64,000 bases of DNA from contig CAWESO010000001.1 of NCBI GenBank assembly GCA_963811775.1, forward strand, positions 310,001 to 374,000, in the 5' to 3' direction. The translations under genes and the position numbers were made by a program. Numbering within the stretch: the first letter of the stretch is position 1; every line of letters starts with the position of its first letter. Below are positions 50,070 to 59,313 of the stretch, piece by piece. The notes below the pieces were generated by a model. That model worked only from the letters and a program-made list of their open reading frames with translations. It was not told where the DNA came from and did no database searches. The stretch is from Chersky-840 sp963811775 (GTDB lineage Bacteria; Actinomycetota; Acidimicrobiia; Acidimicrobiales; UBA8190).

Positions 50070-50663
50070 TCAGCCGTCGTCCTGGTCGAAGAACCCTGTC
50101 GGTGCCAGATCGGCGGGCGCGTCGGCCCCGAGGCGCAGCGACTCACCGTCATGGAGGGGGGGCGGCACCGCCTGGAGCTTCTCGCGCCCGGACTGCACCG
50201 TCTTGAGGGTGCGTTCGAGCACGATCTCGAACGACGCCAGGCGCTGGTCGCAGTAGTCCTCCGCCTCGTGGCGCAGCCGCCGCCCCTCTTCGCGGGCGTC
50301 GTCGAGGACGCGCTGCGCGACCTGGTTGGCCTGGCGGACGATCTCGGTGCGTTGCACCATGCGCTCGGCCTGGGCCCGGACGTCGTCGAGGAGCATGTCC
50401 GCTTCGCGCTGGCGCGACGCCAGGAACTCGTCGCGCTCGCGCAGCAACCACCGGGCCCGGCGCAATTCGTCGGGCAGACGGTCGAGGGCCGCCTCGAGGA
50501 GGTCGAGGACGTCCTGGCGGTCGACGAGCACCGACGCCGAGAGCGGCATGGTCCGGGCCGTGGACACGAGGTCGATGGCGCGCTGCAGGCATCCCTCGGC
50601 GTCGTCACCGGGCGGGGCCGGATCCTCCTCGAGCGGGTCCACGTCCACCGTGTGGTCGGTCAT
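50070..50663 (-). CDS. coiled-coil protein, DivIVA/SepIVA-like
   Basis: 197 residues, acidic N-terminus (1-25), then a long coiled coil (about 40-165) with a high Arg/Glu/Ala content, including LLRERDEFLASRQREADMLL. Such proteins encoded beside coaD in Actinobacteria resemble SepIVA/Wag31-type scaffolds of polar growth and septation; the assignment is by position and coiled-coil pattern only. Its ATG overlaps the coaD stop (ATGA). Confidence 0.72.
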   Translation of the reverse strand: MTDHTVDVDPLEEDPAPPGDDAEGCLQRAIDLVSTARTMPLSASVLVDRQDVLDLLEAALDRLPDELRRARWLLRERDEFLASRQREADMLLDDVRAQAERMVQRTEIVRQANQVAQRVLDDAREEGRRLRHEAEDYCDQRLASFEIVLERTLKTVQSGREKLQAVPPPLHDGESLRLGADAPADLAPTGFFDQDDG

Positions 50664-51139
50664 GCGCCGAACTTCTTCTCGAGCCGGACCGCCACCGCCT
50701 TGGGGACGAAGGCCGAGACGTCACCGCCGTAGCGGGCCACCTCGCGCAGCAGTCGCGACGAGACGAAAGAGGTGGTGGAGCTGGTCGGGATGAACAAGGT
50801 GTCGATGCCCGACAGCTGTCGGTTCATCTGCGCCATCTGCAGCTCGTTCTCGAAGTCCGACACCGCCCGCAGGCCCCGGATGATCGCCTTGGCCCCGCTG
50901 TCGCGGGCCACGTTCACGACCAGGGTCGCCACCGACACCATGCGCACGTTGCCCAGGTGCGCGAGCGAATCGTGCAGCATCTCCTCGCGCTCGTCCAGGC
51001 TGAAGAGGGGCTCGGCCTTCTGGGGGTTGCGCAGGGTCGCCACCACCACCTCGTCGAAGAGCCGGCCCGCGCGTTCGACCACCTCGAGGTGCCCGTTGTG
51101 GAAGGGGTCGAACGAGCCGGGGAAGAGGACGACGCTCAC
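50660..51139 (-). CDS. coaD: phosphopantetheine adenylyltransferase
   Basis: 159 residues, normal size. Nucleotidyltransferase motif HNGH (H14 to H17) follows FPGSFDPF, and the C-terminal PTSSTTSFVSSRLLREVA block corresponds to the ISSTxxR region. CoaD makes dephospho-CoA in coenzyme A synthesis. The GTG start at 51139 overlaps the rsmD stop (GTGA). Confidence 0.96.
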   Translation of the reverse strand: MSVVLFPGSFDPFHNGHLEVVERAGRLFDEVVVATLRNPQKAEPLFSLDEREEMLHDSLAHLGNVRMVSVATLVVNVARDSGAKAIIRGLRAVSDFENELQMAQMNRQLSGIDTLFIPTSSTTSFVSSRLLREVARYGGDVSAFVPKAVAVRLEKKFGA

Positions 51140-51675
51140 CGGGTGCCTTTCTGATGGGCTCCGAGGGATCGGACCACGGTCACGAGCGTACCGCCGTACC
51201 GCTTGTTCCTGATGACCTCCCAGCCCACCGGCACCTCGACGGGACGGCGGGACTCGAGAACGGCCAGGGTGGCCCGGAGCCGGCCGAGCAGGTCCTCCCA
51301 CGCCTCGAACTCGTACGGCGGGTCGCACAGGGCGAGGTCGAAGTCGTGGTCTCGGTCCAAGAAGCGCACGACGTCCTCCCGGACGACGCGGCCCTGGTCC
51401 TCGAGGCCCAGCGTGGTGAGGTTGTCGCGGACGGCCCCGAGCGCCTCCGGGGAGTGGTCGACGAAGACCACGGCCTCCGCGCCGCGCGACAGGGCCTCGA
51501 TCCCCATGGCCCCGCTCCCGGCGAAGAGGTCGGCCACCACCATGCCCTCGAGATCCACCATGCTCCCGAGCACGTCGAAGATCGACTCGCGCACCCGGTC
51601 GGAGGTCGGGCGGGTGGCGGTGCCGGCCGGGGCCCGCAGGAGCCGACCGCGGCAGGAGCCGGCGATGACGCGCAC
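51136..51675 (-). CDS. rsmD: 16S rRNA (guanine966-N2)-methyltransferase RsmD
   Basis: 179 residues. The opening MRVIAGSCRGRLLRAPAG and TRPTSDRVRESIFDVL, the SAM motif DLFAGSGAMGIEALSRGA, and catalytic DPPY at 118-121 are all conserved. It methylates G966 of 16S rRNA. It stands 113 bp downstream of recG and is translationally coupled to coaD. Confidence 0.95.
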   Translation of the reverse strand: MRVIAGSCRGRLLRAPAGTATRPTSDRVRESIFDVLGSMVDLEGMVVADLFAGSGAMGIEALSRGAEAVVFVDHSPEALGAVRDNLTTLGLEDQGRVVREDVVRFLDRDHDFDLALCDPPYEFEAWEDLLGRLRATLAVLESRRPVEVPVGWEVIRNKRYGGTLVTVVRSLGAHQKGTR

Positions 51676-51788
51676 CGCCGCAGGTTACCGGCGCGGCGTC
51701 GGCCCCAACCGGTCGGTGGCGCCGACGCAAGGCGCCGATGCGTGGCGCAGACGGGTGGCGCGGGTGCGCCACGCTCCGAGCGCTGTCG

Positions 51789-53978
51789 TCAGGACTTGAG
51801 CAAGAAGGCGGCCTCGGCCTCGCCCACGAAGAGCCGCACCTCCTCGGCGAGATGCGGCGCGAGCTCCAAGGTCGGGTCTTCCGCCAGCAGATCCTGCGCC
51901 ACCTGCCGGGCCGACGTCACCAAGGGCCGGTCGCCGCGCCGCAGCGACGCCAGCTTCAGGTCACTGCGTCCCTTCTGGCGCGTGCCCAGGATCGCACCTT
52001 CGCCCCGCAGCTCGAGGTCGACCTCGGCCAGCTCGAAGCCGTCGTTGCTGCGCTCCAGGGCCTCGAGGCGCATCACCGCGTCGGGCGTCGACGCGCCGGA
52101 GAACAGGTAGCACCACGAGGGCCGGTCCGACCGGCCGACGCGACCGCGCAACTGGTGGAGCTGGGCGATCCCGAAGCGGTCGGCGTCCTCGACGACCATG
52201 ACCGTCGCCTCGGGGACGTCCACTCCGACCTCGATGACCGTGGTCGCCACGAGGACCTGGATCTCGCCGCTTCGGAAGCGCTCCATGACGCCTTCTTTGT
52301 CGGCCGCCTTCAGCTGGCCGTGCAGGAGCCCCAGGCGCAGCCCCGCCAGCACCGTCGACTCGAGGCGGGCCCGCTCCTCGGTGGCGGACTTGGCCTGGAC
52401 GCGCTCGGAGCCTTCCACCAACGGGCACACGACGTAGACGCGGTTGCCCGCCGCGACCTCGTCGCGCACGAGCGCCCAGGCCGCTTCCTCGTCGGCCTCG
52501 GTGCGCGCCCACGTGGTGCGCACCGGCGATCGGCCCGCGGGGAGCTCGTCGAGCTCGGTGACATCCAGGTCGCCGAAGAAGACCATGGCCGCGGTGCGGG
52601 GGATGGGGGTCGCCGTCATCACGAGCAGGTCGGGATCCGCCCCCTCGCCCTGGGCGGCGTCGCGGCCCTTGGCCCGCAACGTGTTGCGCTGCTCCACACC
52701 GAAGCGGTGCTGCTCGTCGATGACCACCACCCCGAGGCTCGAGAAGCGCACCTCGTCGGTGAGCAGGGCGTGGGTGCCGACGACGAGGTCGACCGACCCG
52801 GCGCGCAGACCTTCGTGCAGCCGGGCCCGCTCCCCCGCCGGCGTCCGGTTGGTGAGCAGCGACACCGCCAGGGGCCGCGCCCCCCCGAGACGGCTCCCGT
52901 CGGGGACGACGAGATCGGCGAGCAGCTCGCGCACGCCCAGGAAATGCTGTTCTGCCAACACCTCGGTCGGGGCCATGAGCGCGCCCTGATGGCCCCCTTG
53001 CACCGCCACGAGCAAGGCGCCCAGTGCCACCACGGTCTTGCCCGAGCCGACGTCCCCCTGCAACAACCGGTGCATGGGCAACGCCTTGGCCAGATCGGCG
53101 CCGATCTCGTCAACGGCGCGTCGCTGCGCCGCGGTCAGCGGGAACGGGAGCTGCTCGAAGAAGGCGTCCACGAGCGCCGGCGTCCCGGGCGCGGGTGCCA
53201 CCGCGTGGCGGATGCCCATGGCGTCGCGCTCGAGCGCGTGGCGGCGCATGACCACCTCGAGCTGCAGGCGCAGGAGCTCGTCGAAGGCGAGGCGGCGCCG
53301 CGCCCGTTCCTTCTCGGCGAAGGTGTCGGGCGCGTGGATGGACCGGAACGCGCTGGTCCGGTCCATGAGCTCGAGCTCGGCGCGCCACCGCTCCGGCAGG
53401 GGGTCGTAGAGGGGACCGGCCCGGCGCAGGGCCTCTTGCACCCATTCGCCGAACTCCCAGCCCGCGATGCCGGTCTTCTCCGACGTCGGGTAGATGGGCA
53501 CGATCCGTCCCGTCCGGTTGCCGACCAGGTCGACCACCGGGTTCGTGAACTGGCGCTTGCCCCTGTAGGAGTCGAGCTTGCCGAAGAACAGCGCCTCGGT
53601 GCCCACCGGCAGCTGGCGCGCCCGCCAGGCCTGGTTGAAGAACGTCACCCGCAGCGAGCCCGTGCCGTCGTCCACGTCGAGCTCGACGAGCGCCCGGCCT
53701 TGGCGCGTGCGGCGCGCCCGCACCGCGTCGACGCGCGCCAGCACCAGGGACTCCTCCCCCATCCGCATGCCGGCGACGTCGGCCTGCCGCGTGCGATCGA
53801 TGTAGCGGCGCGGGTAGTGGGTGATGAGATCGAGGACCGTCGTGATGTCGAGAGCCGACAACGCCTCGGCGCGCTTGTCACCGACCTTGCGCACTTCCTG
53901 CACCGGGATCTTGGCCAGAGCGCTGAGCATCCGCCCCACCGGCGCGCCGTCCGTGGGGGTGCGTCGGGCCGGGGTCAC
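51789..53978 (-). CDS. recG: ATP-dependent DNA helicase RecG
   Basis: 729 residues from a GTG whose bases overlap the previous stop (GTGA); an ATG 16 codons later (53930) is possible. A wedge/OB domain (about 60-180) is followed by helicase motifs: Walker A GDVGSGKTVVAL near 308, DEQHRFG near 421, TATPIPRTAAM near 450, and the motor-2 RGRVGRSD and TRG-like C-terminus. RecG remodels stalled forks and Holliday junctions. Confidence 0.96.
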   Translation of the reverse strand: MTPARRTPTDGAPVGRMLSALAKIPVQEVRKVGDKRAEALSALDITTVLDLITHYPRRYIDRTRQADVAGMRMGEESLVLARVDAVRARRTRQGRALVELDVDDGTGSLRVTFFNQAWRARQLPVGTEALFFGKLDSYRGKRQFTNPVVDLVGNRTGRIVPIYPTSEKTGIAGWEFGEWVQEALRRAGPLYDPLPERWRAELELMDRTSAFRSIHAPDTFAEKERARRRLAFDELLRLQLEVVMRRHALERDAMGIRHAVAPAPGTPALVDAFFEQLPFPLTAAQRRAVDEIGADLAKALPMHRLLQGDVGSGKTVVALGALLVAVQGGHQGALMAPTEVLAEQHFLGVRELLADLVVPDGSRLGGARPLAVSLLTNRTPAGERARLHEGLRAGSVDLVVGTHALLTDEVRFSSLGVVVIDEQHRFGVEQRNTLRAKGRDAAQGEGADPDLLVMTATPIPRTAAMVFFGDLDVTELDELPAGRSPVRTTWARTEADEEAAWALVRDEVAAGNRVYVVCPLVEGSERVQAKSATEERARLESTVLAGLRLGLLHGQLKAADKEGVMERFRSGEIQVLVATTVIEVGVDVPEATVMVVEDADRFGIAQLHQLRGRVGRSDRPSWCYLFSGASTPDAVMRLEALERSNDGFELAEVDLELRGEGAILGTRQKGRSDLKLASLRRGDRPLVTSARQVAQDLLAEDPTLELAPHLAEEVRLFVGEAEAAFLLKS

Positions 53979-55714
53979 TCGATGCTGATGAGGAACGGGT
54001 ACAGCGGTTGGCCGCCGTGGTGCACCTCGACGGCGACGTCGGGCCGATGTTCGGCCAGCCACTCCGTGACCCGTCGGGTCTCGCCCGCCCCACTGCCCTC
54101 ACCTTCGATCAGCGTGACGAGCTCGTGATCGTCGTGGAGCAGCTTGCCGAGCAGCCCGCAGGTGGCTTCGGCCACGGACTCGCCGACGACCTCGACCCCG
54201 TCGCGAGACAGGCCCATCCAGTCCCCGGCGTGGATCGGGCCCGCCGGCCCGGGCGCGTCGCGCACGGCCCGGGTGACCTCGCCGGCCACGACGCGCCGCG
54301 CCGACTCCGCCATCGCCGCCGCGTTCTCGGGGGCGCCGGCCTCGGGGTCGTACTCGAGCAGGGCGGCGAACCCCTCCACGATCCCGCTCGTGGGGACGAC
54401 GCGCACCGTCTTGGTGGCCAATTCGCACACCTGCATGGCCACGGGACGGATGTTGTCGTTGTTGGGCAGCAGCACCACGTCGTCGGAGGGGACCGACTCC
54501 ACGACCTCGAGGATCTGCGCCGTCGACGGGTTCATCGACTGCCCTCCCGCCACCAGGTAGTGCACGCCCAGCGATCGGAAGATGCGGCCGATGCCCTCGC
54601 CGTTGGCCACGGCCACCACGGCGGTACGCGGCGGTGGCTCGGTGTCGACGGCCACGCTGCTCGGGACCCCGGCCCCCTCGCGCACCCACCGTTCTTCTTC
54701 GACCTGCTCGTTGAGGTCGGTGACCCTGATGTCGCGGGGCCGACCCGCGTCGAGGGCGGCTTCGATCGACGCGCCCACGTCGTTGGTGTGGATGTGGCAG
54801 TTCCACAGCCCGTCGCCGCCCACCACGACGATCGAGTCGCCGATCCCGGCCCAGACCTCCTTGAAGGCCCGCATGGTGTGGTCGGGCGCTTCGAGGAAGT
54901 ACATGACCTCGTAGCGCAGGTCGCTCCCGTCCGCCGACTGCTCGCCCTCCGCTCCGAGGTCGGGGAGCGCGTCGGCCACGCCCGCGTACGTCGGCGCGCT
55001 CACCGGCGGGGCCGGCGGCAGGGGCCGGCCGTCGATGACCGACAGCAGCGCGTCGAGAAACAGGAGATAGCCCGACCCACCGGCGTCGACCACGCCTGCC
55101 TGGGCCAGCACGGGCAGCTGCTCGGGCGTGCGCGCCAGGGCTTCGGCTGCGGCCGCCCGGGACGCCTCCACCACCTCGAGGAGCGTGGCCCCCCCGTCGG
55201 CCCGGCGCGCGGCTCCCTCGGCGGCGGCGCGTGCCACGGTCAGGATGGTGCCCTCCACCGGTCGCAGCACCGCCTGGCGCGCCGCGTCGCTGGCGGCGGC
55301 GAGCCCGGCGGCCACCGTGGGCCCGTCCGCGTCGTCCCCCCCTTCCGACAGGACGCCGGTGAGGCCTCGCAGCAGCTGGCACAGGATGACCCCGGAGTTC
55401 CCCCGCGCCCCCATCAGCGAGCCGTGGGCCACCGCCTTGCACACCACCGTCAGGGAGGCGGACGTGGTCGGGACCTCGACGGCGACGGGCGAGCCGGGAG
55501 CCGGGTCGGGGTCGAGATGCCGAAGGCCGTCGAGCTCGGCCAGCGCCGCCGCCACCGACTCCAGGGTGAGCGCCATGTTCGTCCCGGTGTCCCCGTCGGG
55601 CACGGGGTAGACATTGAGCGCGTTGAGCGCCTCCTGGTGGAGTCGCAGGACCCGCCCGTAGGTCGCCATCGTCGCCGCGAGGTGCGAGGCCCCGAGCCTG
55701 CTGATCGACTCCAT
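53975..55714 (-). CDS. fakA: DAK2/DegV-like fatty acid kinase, YloV/FakA type
   Basis: 579 residues. The N-terminal DAK2 domain has NVYPVPDGDTGTNMALT (nucleotide and Mg sites) and SLMGARGNSGVILCQLL. The middle and C-terminal domains contain IHTNDVGASIEAAL with the conserved His. FakA phosphorylates fatty acids bound to FakB; no fakB gene is adjacent. It is divergent from rpmB (58 bp) and coupled to recG, the usual rpmB-yloV-recG order. Confidence 0.9.
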   Translation of the reverse strand: MESISRLGASHLAATMATYGRVLRLHQEALNALNVYPVPDGDTGTNMALTLESVAAALAELDGLRHLDPDPAPGSPVAVEVPTTSASLTVVCKAVAHGSLMGARGNSGVILCQLLRGLTGVLSEGGDDADGPTVAAGLAAASDAARQAVLRPVEGTILTVARAAAEGAARRADGGATLLEVVEASRAAAAEALARTPEQLPVLAQAGVVDAGGSGYLLFLDALLSVIDGRPLPPAPPVSAPTYAGVADALPDLGAEGEQSADGSDLRYEVMYFLEAPDHTMRAFKEVWAGIGDSIVVVGGDGLWNCHIHTNDVGASIEAALDAGRPRDIRVTDLNEQVEEERWVREGAGVPSSVAVDTEPPPRTAVVAVANGEGIGRIFRSLGVHYLVAGGQSMNPSTAQILEVVESVPSDDVVLLPNNDNIRPVAMQVCELATKTVRVVPTSGIVEGFAALLEYDPEAGAPENAAAMAESARRVVAGEVTRAVRDAPGPAGPIHAGDWMGLSRDGVEVVGESVAEATCGLLGKLLHDDHELVTLIEGEGSGAGETRRVTEWLAEHRPDVAVEVHHGGQPLYPFLISIE

Positions 55715-55772
55715 GGCCGAGGATGCTAACCTTTGCGCCCGTCCGCATTACCTCTCGAGGAGCGTCCGCGTC

Positions 55773-55988
55773 GTGGCTGCCGTTTGCGAACTCTGTGGCA
55801 AGCACCCGTCGTTCGGGATGAACCTCAGCCACTCCCACCGGCGCACCAAGCGGCGCTGGGATCCCAACATCCAGAAGGTCCGGGCCCTCGTCAACGGCTC
55901 GCCCCGACGCCTGCACGTGTGCACCTCGTGCATCCGCGCCGGCAAGGTCACGAAGCCGCCGCGCCGCCCCACCTCGCAGAGCGCCTGA
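55773..55988 (+). CDS. rpmB: 50S ribosomal protein L28
   Basis: 71 residues from GTG 55773, preceded by a GAGGAGCG ribosome site. It reads VAAVCELCGKHPSFGMN, then the L28 signature SHSHRRTKRRWDPNIQKV and a second Cys pair in CTSC, forming the zinc-binding type. The frame is open further upstream to 55713 but that part is not conserved. It is divergent from the fakA-recG operon. Confidence 0.95.
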   Translation: MAAVCELCGKHPSFGMNLSHSHRRTKRRWDPNIQKVRALVNGSPRRLHVCTSCIRAGKVTKPPRRPTSQSA

Positions 55989-56051
55989 GCCCGCGGTCCG
56001 CGCTCGGACTCCCGGAGCACTCAGGCCCTCAATCGGTCATTCTCGGGGCGC

Positions 56052-57056
56052 TCAGCCCCACGAGTGCTCCCACCCCGGGGTCGTGGCCGGCTCCCCCGCC
56101 AGGGTCCGCTCACCGGTGTCGGCCGTGCACACGCCCATGAACAGCGGCGGCCGCAGCCCCGCCCGAGCGAAAGCGGACAGGAGACCCTCGGGCTCGGCCG
56201 TGGCCATGACGAGCTCGTAGTCCTCGCCACCTCCGAGGGCGTCCTCGAGCGTCGCCCCCGGCGACACCGGGACCGTCTCGAGGCGAAAGCCCACCGCCGA
56301 TGCGTCCGCCACGTGCCCGAGGTCGGCGACCAAGCCGTCGGACACGTCGATCATGGCGCTGGCGCCCGCCCTCCTTGCCACCTCCCCTTCGGCCAGTCGC
56401 GCCCGGGGCCGACGGTGCGCCTCCACGAGCCTCGCCTCCGGCCCACCCGATACCACCGGTCCGGCTCCGGAGCCGCCGCCCGAACGTGCCCGCAGGGCCC
56501 GGAGCCCGGCCGAGGCCGCGCCCAGCGGGCCCGTGGTGAAGAGGTGGTCACCGGCCGCCGCTCCCGACCGCAGCACGGGGCCGCGGTCCCCCTCGACGTG
56601 ACCGGCGACCGACACCGCCACCACCAGCTCGGTGGCGTTGGAGAGATCGCCCCCCACGACCGGGCAGCCGTGGGCCTCCGACGCGGCGGCCACACCCTCG
56701 TACAGCCGGTCGAGGTCCGTCGATCCCGGACCGGCCACGGCCACCACGGCGCCGTCGGGCCGGCCCCCCATGGCCGCCACGTCGCTGATCGCTCCGGCCA
56801 CGGCGCGCCAGCCCAGGCCGTCGAGGCCGATCAGGGCCAGATCGGCGTGGACGCCGGCCACCGACAGGTCGGTGGTGAGCACGAGAGGGCCCGGGCGGGG
56901 CACGAGGACCGCGGCGTCGTCGCCGATCCACGTCTCTCCGGCCGGGGGGCCCGGGAGCCGGGCCCGGAGACGCTCGATGGCGGCGAACTCCCCGCGTGCG
57001 GCGCCACCGGTCCCCGCCTGGTCACGAGGCGTGGCCCGGGACTTGGGAGAGCGCAT
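56052..57056 (-). CDS. thiL: thiamine-monophosphate kinase
   Basis: 334 residues from ATG 57056; a TTG two codons upstream is an alternative. Motifs of the PurM/ThiL fold: WIGDDAAVL near 45, LTTDLSVAGVHAD near 62, and the C-terminal MIDVSDGLVADLGH and GGGEDYELV blocks. ThiL phosphorylates thiamine monophosphate to the diphosphate cofactor. No TPP riboswitch is visible nearby. It is divergent from pckG. Confidence 0.93.
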   Translation of the reverse strand: MRSPKSRATPRDQAGTGGAARGEFAAIERLRARLPGPPAGETWIGDDAAVLVPRPGPLVLTTDLSVAGVHADLALIGLDGLGWRAVAGAISDVAAMGGRPDGAVVAVAGPGSTDLDRLYEGVAAASEAHGCPVVGGDLSNATELVVAVSVAGHVEGDRGPVLRSGAAAGDHLFTTGPLGAASAGLRALRARSGGGSGAGPVVSGGPEARLVEAHRRPRARLAEGEVARRAGASAMIDVSDGLVADLGHVADASAVGFRLETVPVSPGATLEDALGGGEDYELVMATAEPEGLLSAFARAGLRPPLFMGVCTADTGERTLAGEPATTPGWEHSWG

Positions 57057-57188
57057 GGTCAATGCCTACCATTGGAGTGCTCGAACAACCGCGGGGCTTC
57101 TGCCCGGCGCGCCGGAGTGCCGTCACGGCCTGAGGTGCGACGGTCCGGGACGCCTCGCCCGACGAGGCAGAGAGGACGTCTCCGGACC

Positions 57189-58979
57189 ATGCCGCCCACC
57201 GCCAACCGCAAGCTCGTCGCCTGGGTTGAGGACATGGCCGCCCTCACCGCCGCCGACCAGGTCGAATGGTGTGACGGCAGCGATGCCGAGTACGAGCGCC
57301 TGTGCCAGCTCCTCGTGGACAACGGCACTTTCACCCGGTTGTCCGACGCCAAGCGGCCGGCCAGCTACTGGGCCCGCTCCGACGCCGGCGACGTGGCCCG
57401 GGTCGAGGACCGCACGTTCATCTGCTCGAAGAACGAGGACGACGCCGGCCCCACCAACAACTGGCTCGACCCCGACGAGATGCGGTCGGTGCTCACCGAC
57501 CTGTTCAAAGGCTCGATGCGCGGTCGCACCATGTACGTGGTGCCCTTCTCGATGGGCCCGCTGGGCTCGCCCATCGCGCACATCGGGGTCGAGATCACCG
57601 ATTCCCCGTACGTAGTCGTCTCGATGCGGACCATGACACGTATGGGCACCGGCGCCCTCGAGGTCCTGGGCGGGGACGGCGAGTTCGTGCCGTGCCTGCA
57701 CTCGGTGGGCCATCCCCTCGAGCCCGGACAGGCCGACGTGCCGTGGCCGTGTGACGCGGACCGCAAGTACATCGTGCACTTCCCCGAGACCCGTGAGATC
57801 TGGTCCTACGGATCGGGGTACGGGGGTAACGCCCTGCTCGGGAAGAAGTGCTTCGCCCTGCGCATCGCGTCGGCCATGGCGCGCGACGACCACTGGCTCG
57901 CCGAGCACATGCTCATCTTGAAGCTCACCTCCCCCGAGGGCGACGTCCGCTACGTGACCGGCGCCTTCCCCTCCGCCTGCGGCAAGACCAACCTGGCCAT
58001 GCTGGTCCCCACCATCCCGGGCTGGAAGGTCGAGACCATCGGGGACGACATCTGTTGGATGAAGTTCGGGTCCGACGGCCGCCTCTACGCCATCAACCCC
58101 GAGGCCGGGTTCTTCGGGGTGGCGCCGGGGACGGGCATGAGGACCAACCCCAACGCCATGGCGATGATGCGCCGCAACGGCATCTTCACCAACACCGCGC
58201 TGACCGACGACGGCGACGTGTGGTGGGAGGGGATGACCGACGATCCCCCGTCGCACCTCACCGACTGGCGTGGCGAAGACTGGACGCCGGCGTCGGGGAC
58301 CTCGGCCGCGCACCCCAATGCCCGGTTCACCGTGCCGGCCCGGCAGAACCCGGCCTGCGCCCCGGAGTGGGAGGACCCCCGGGGCGTGCCCATCTCCGCC
58401 ATCCTCTTCGGCGGCCGGCGCGGGTCGGTGGTGCCGCTCGTGACCGAGTCCTTCGACTGGGCGCACGGAGTGTTCCTCGGGTCGATCCTGTCGTCGGAGA
58501 CGACGGCGGCGGCCGCCGGAGCGGTCGGCAACCTGCGGCGCGACCCCTTCGCCATGCTCCCGTTCTGCGGGTACAACATGGCCGACTACTTCGCCCACTG
58601 GTTGCGCATCGGCAAGTCCACCGACGCCGCCAATCTCCCCCGCATCTACTACGTGAACTGGTTCCGCAAGGACGCAGAGGGGCACTTCCTGTGGCCCGGC
58701 TTCGGCGAGAACTCGCGCGTGCTGGCCTGGATCGCAGAGCGCACCGCGGGGCGGGTCGAGGCCACAGCCACCCCGATCGGCAACGTCCCGGCCCCGGGCG
58801 CACTCGACGGTGACGGTCTCGGGGTGTCGGAGAAGGACATGGCCGAGCTGCTCCGGGTCGACGCCGGCGAATGGCGCGATGAGGTCCCGCTCATCCGCGA
58901 GCACTACGCCCGCTTCAGCGACCGCCTGCCGGTGGAGCTCAGCGAGCAGCTCGACGCGTTGGAGCGCCGGCTGTCCTGA
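57189..58979 (+). CDS. pckG: phosphoenolpyruvate carboxykinase (GTP)
   Basis: 596 residues, the length of the GTP-dependent class. The kinase loop FPSACGKTN has C264 and K266. Further signatures are GLY-like GYGGNALLGKKC near 205 and INPEAGFFGVAPGT near 302. It converts oxaloacetate to PEP at the entry to gluconeogenesis. The ATG at 57189 is used. The TGA stop lies in the first unit of the downstream 15-bp repeat. Confidence 0.96.
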   Translation: MPPTANRKLVAWVEDMAALTAADQVEWCDGSDAEYERLCQLLVDNGTFTRLSDAKRPASYWARSDAGDVARVEDRTFICSKNEDDAGPTNNWLDPDEMRSVLTDLFKGSMRGRTMYVVPFSMGPLGSPIAHIGVEITDSPYVVVSMRTMTRMGTGALEVLGGDGEFVPCLHSVGHPLEPGQADVPWPCDADRKYIVHFPETREIWSYGSGYGGNALLGKKCFALRIASAMARDDHWLAEHMLILKLTSPEGDVRYVTGAFPSACGKTNLAMLVPTIPGWKVETIGDDICWMKFGSDGRLYAINPEAGFFGVAPGTGMRTNPNAMAMMRRNGIFTNTALTDDGDVWWEGMTDDPPSHLTDWRGEDWTPASGTSAAHPNARFTVPARQNPACAPEWEDPRGVPISAILFGGRRGSVVPLVTESFDWAHGVFLGSILSSETTAAAAGAVGNLRRDPFAMLPFCGYNMADYFAHWLRIGKSTDAANLPRIYYVNWFRKDAEGHFLWPGFGENSRVLAWIAERTAGRVEATATPIGNVPAPGALDGDGLGVSEKDMAELLRVDAGEWRDEVPLIREHYARFSDRLPVELSEQLDALERRLS

Positions 58980-59282
58980 ACCGGCCTGTCCTGAATCGGC
59001 CTGTCCTGAACCGGCCTGTCCTGAATCGGCCTGTCCTGAATCGGCCTGTCCTGAACCGGCCTGTCCTGAATCGGCCTGTCCTGAATCGGCCTGTCCTGAA
59101 CCGGCCTGTCCTGAATCGGCCTGTCCTGCATCGGCCTGTCCTGAACCGGCCTGTCCTGCATCGGCCTGTCCTGAACCGGCCTGTCCTGAATCGGCCTGTC
59201 CTGCATCGGCCTGTCCTGCATCGGCCTGTCCTGCATCGGGCTGTCTCGAGCCGGGCTGTCTCGAGCCGAGCTGTCTCGAGCA
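58966..59282. repeat. 15-bp minisatellite, about 21 units, after pckG
   Basis: Seventeen near-exact copies of CGGCCTGTCCTGAAT, with the last three positions varying AAT/AAC/CAT, run from 58981 to about 59236. One partial unit at the pckG 3' end and three decayed units (GGGCTGTCTCGAGCC) complete the array. Every unit has a TGA in the pckG frame. The array fills the convergent gap to the MFS gene. Confidence 0.95.
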
Positions 59283-59313
59283 CGGGGCGGACAAGCCGGC
59301 GCGACTGCGCCGC

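Noticed and set aside
56064..57188. Long open frame upstream of pckG in the same frame
   Set aside because: It is the antisense of thiL; third-position bias and motifs support thiL, and PEPCK homology starts at the ATG at 57189.
58966..59282. CRISPR array
   Set aside because: Units are contiguous 15-mers without unique spacers, and no cas genes are nearby.
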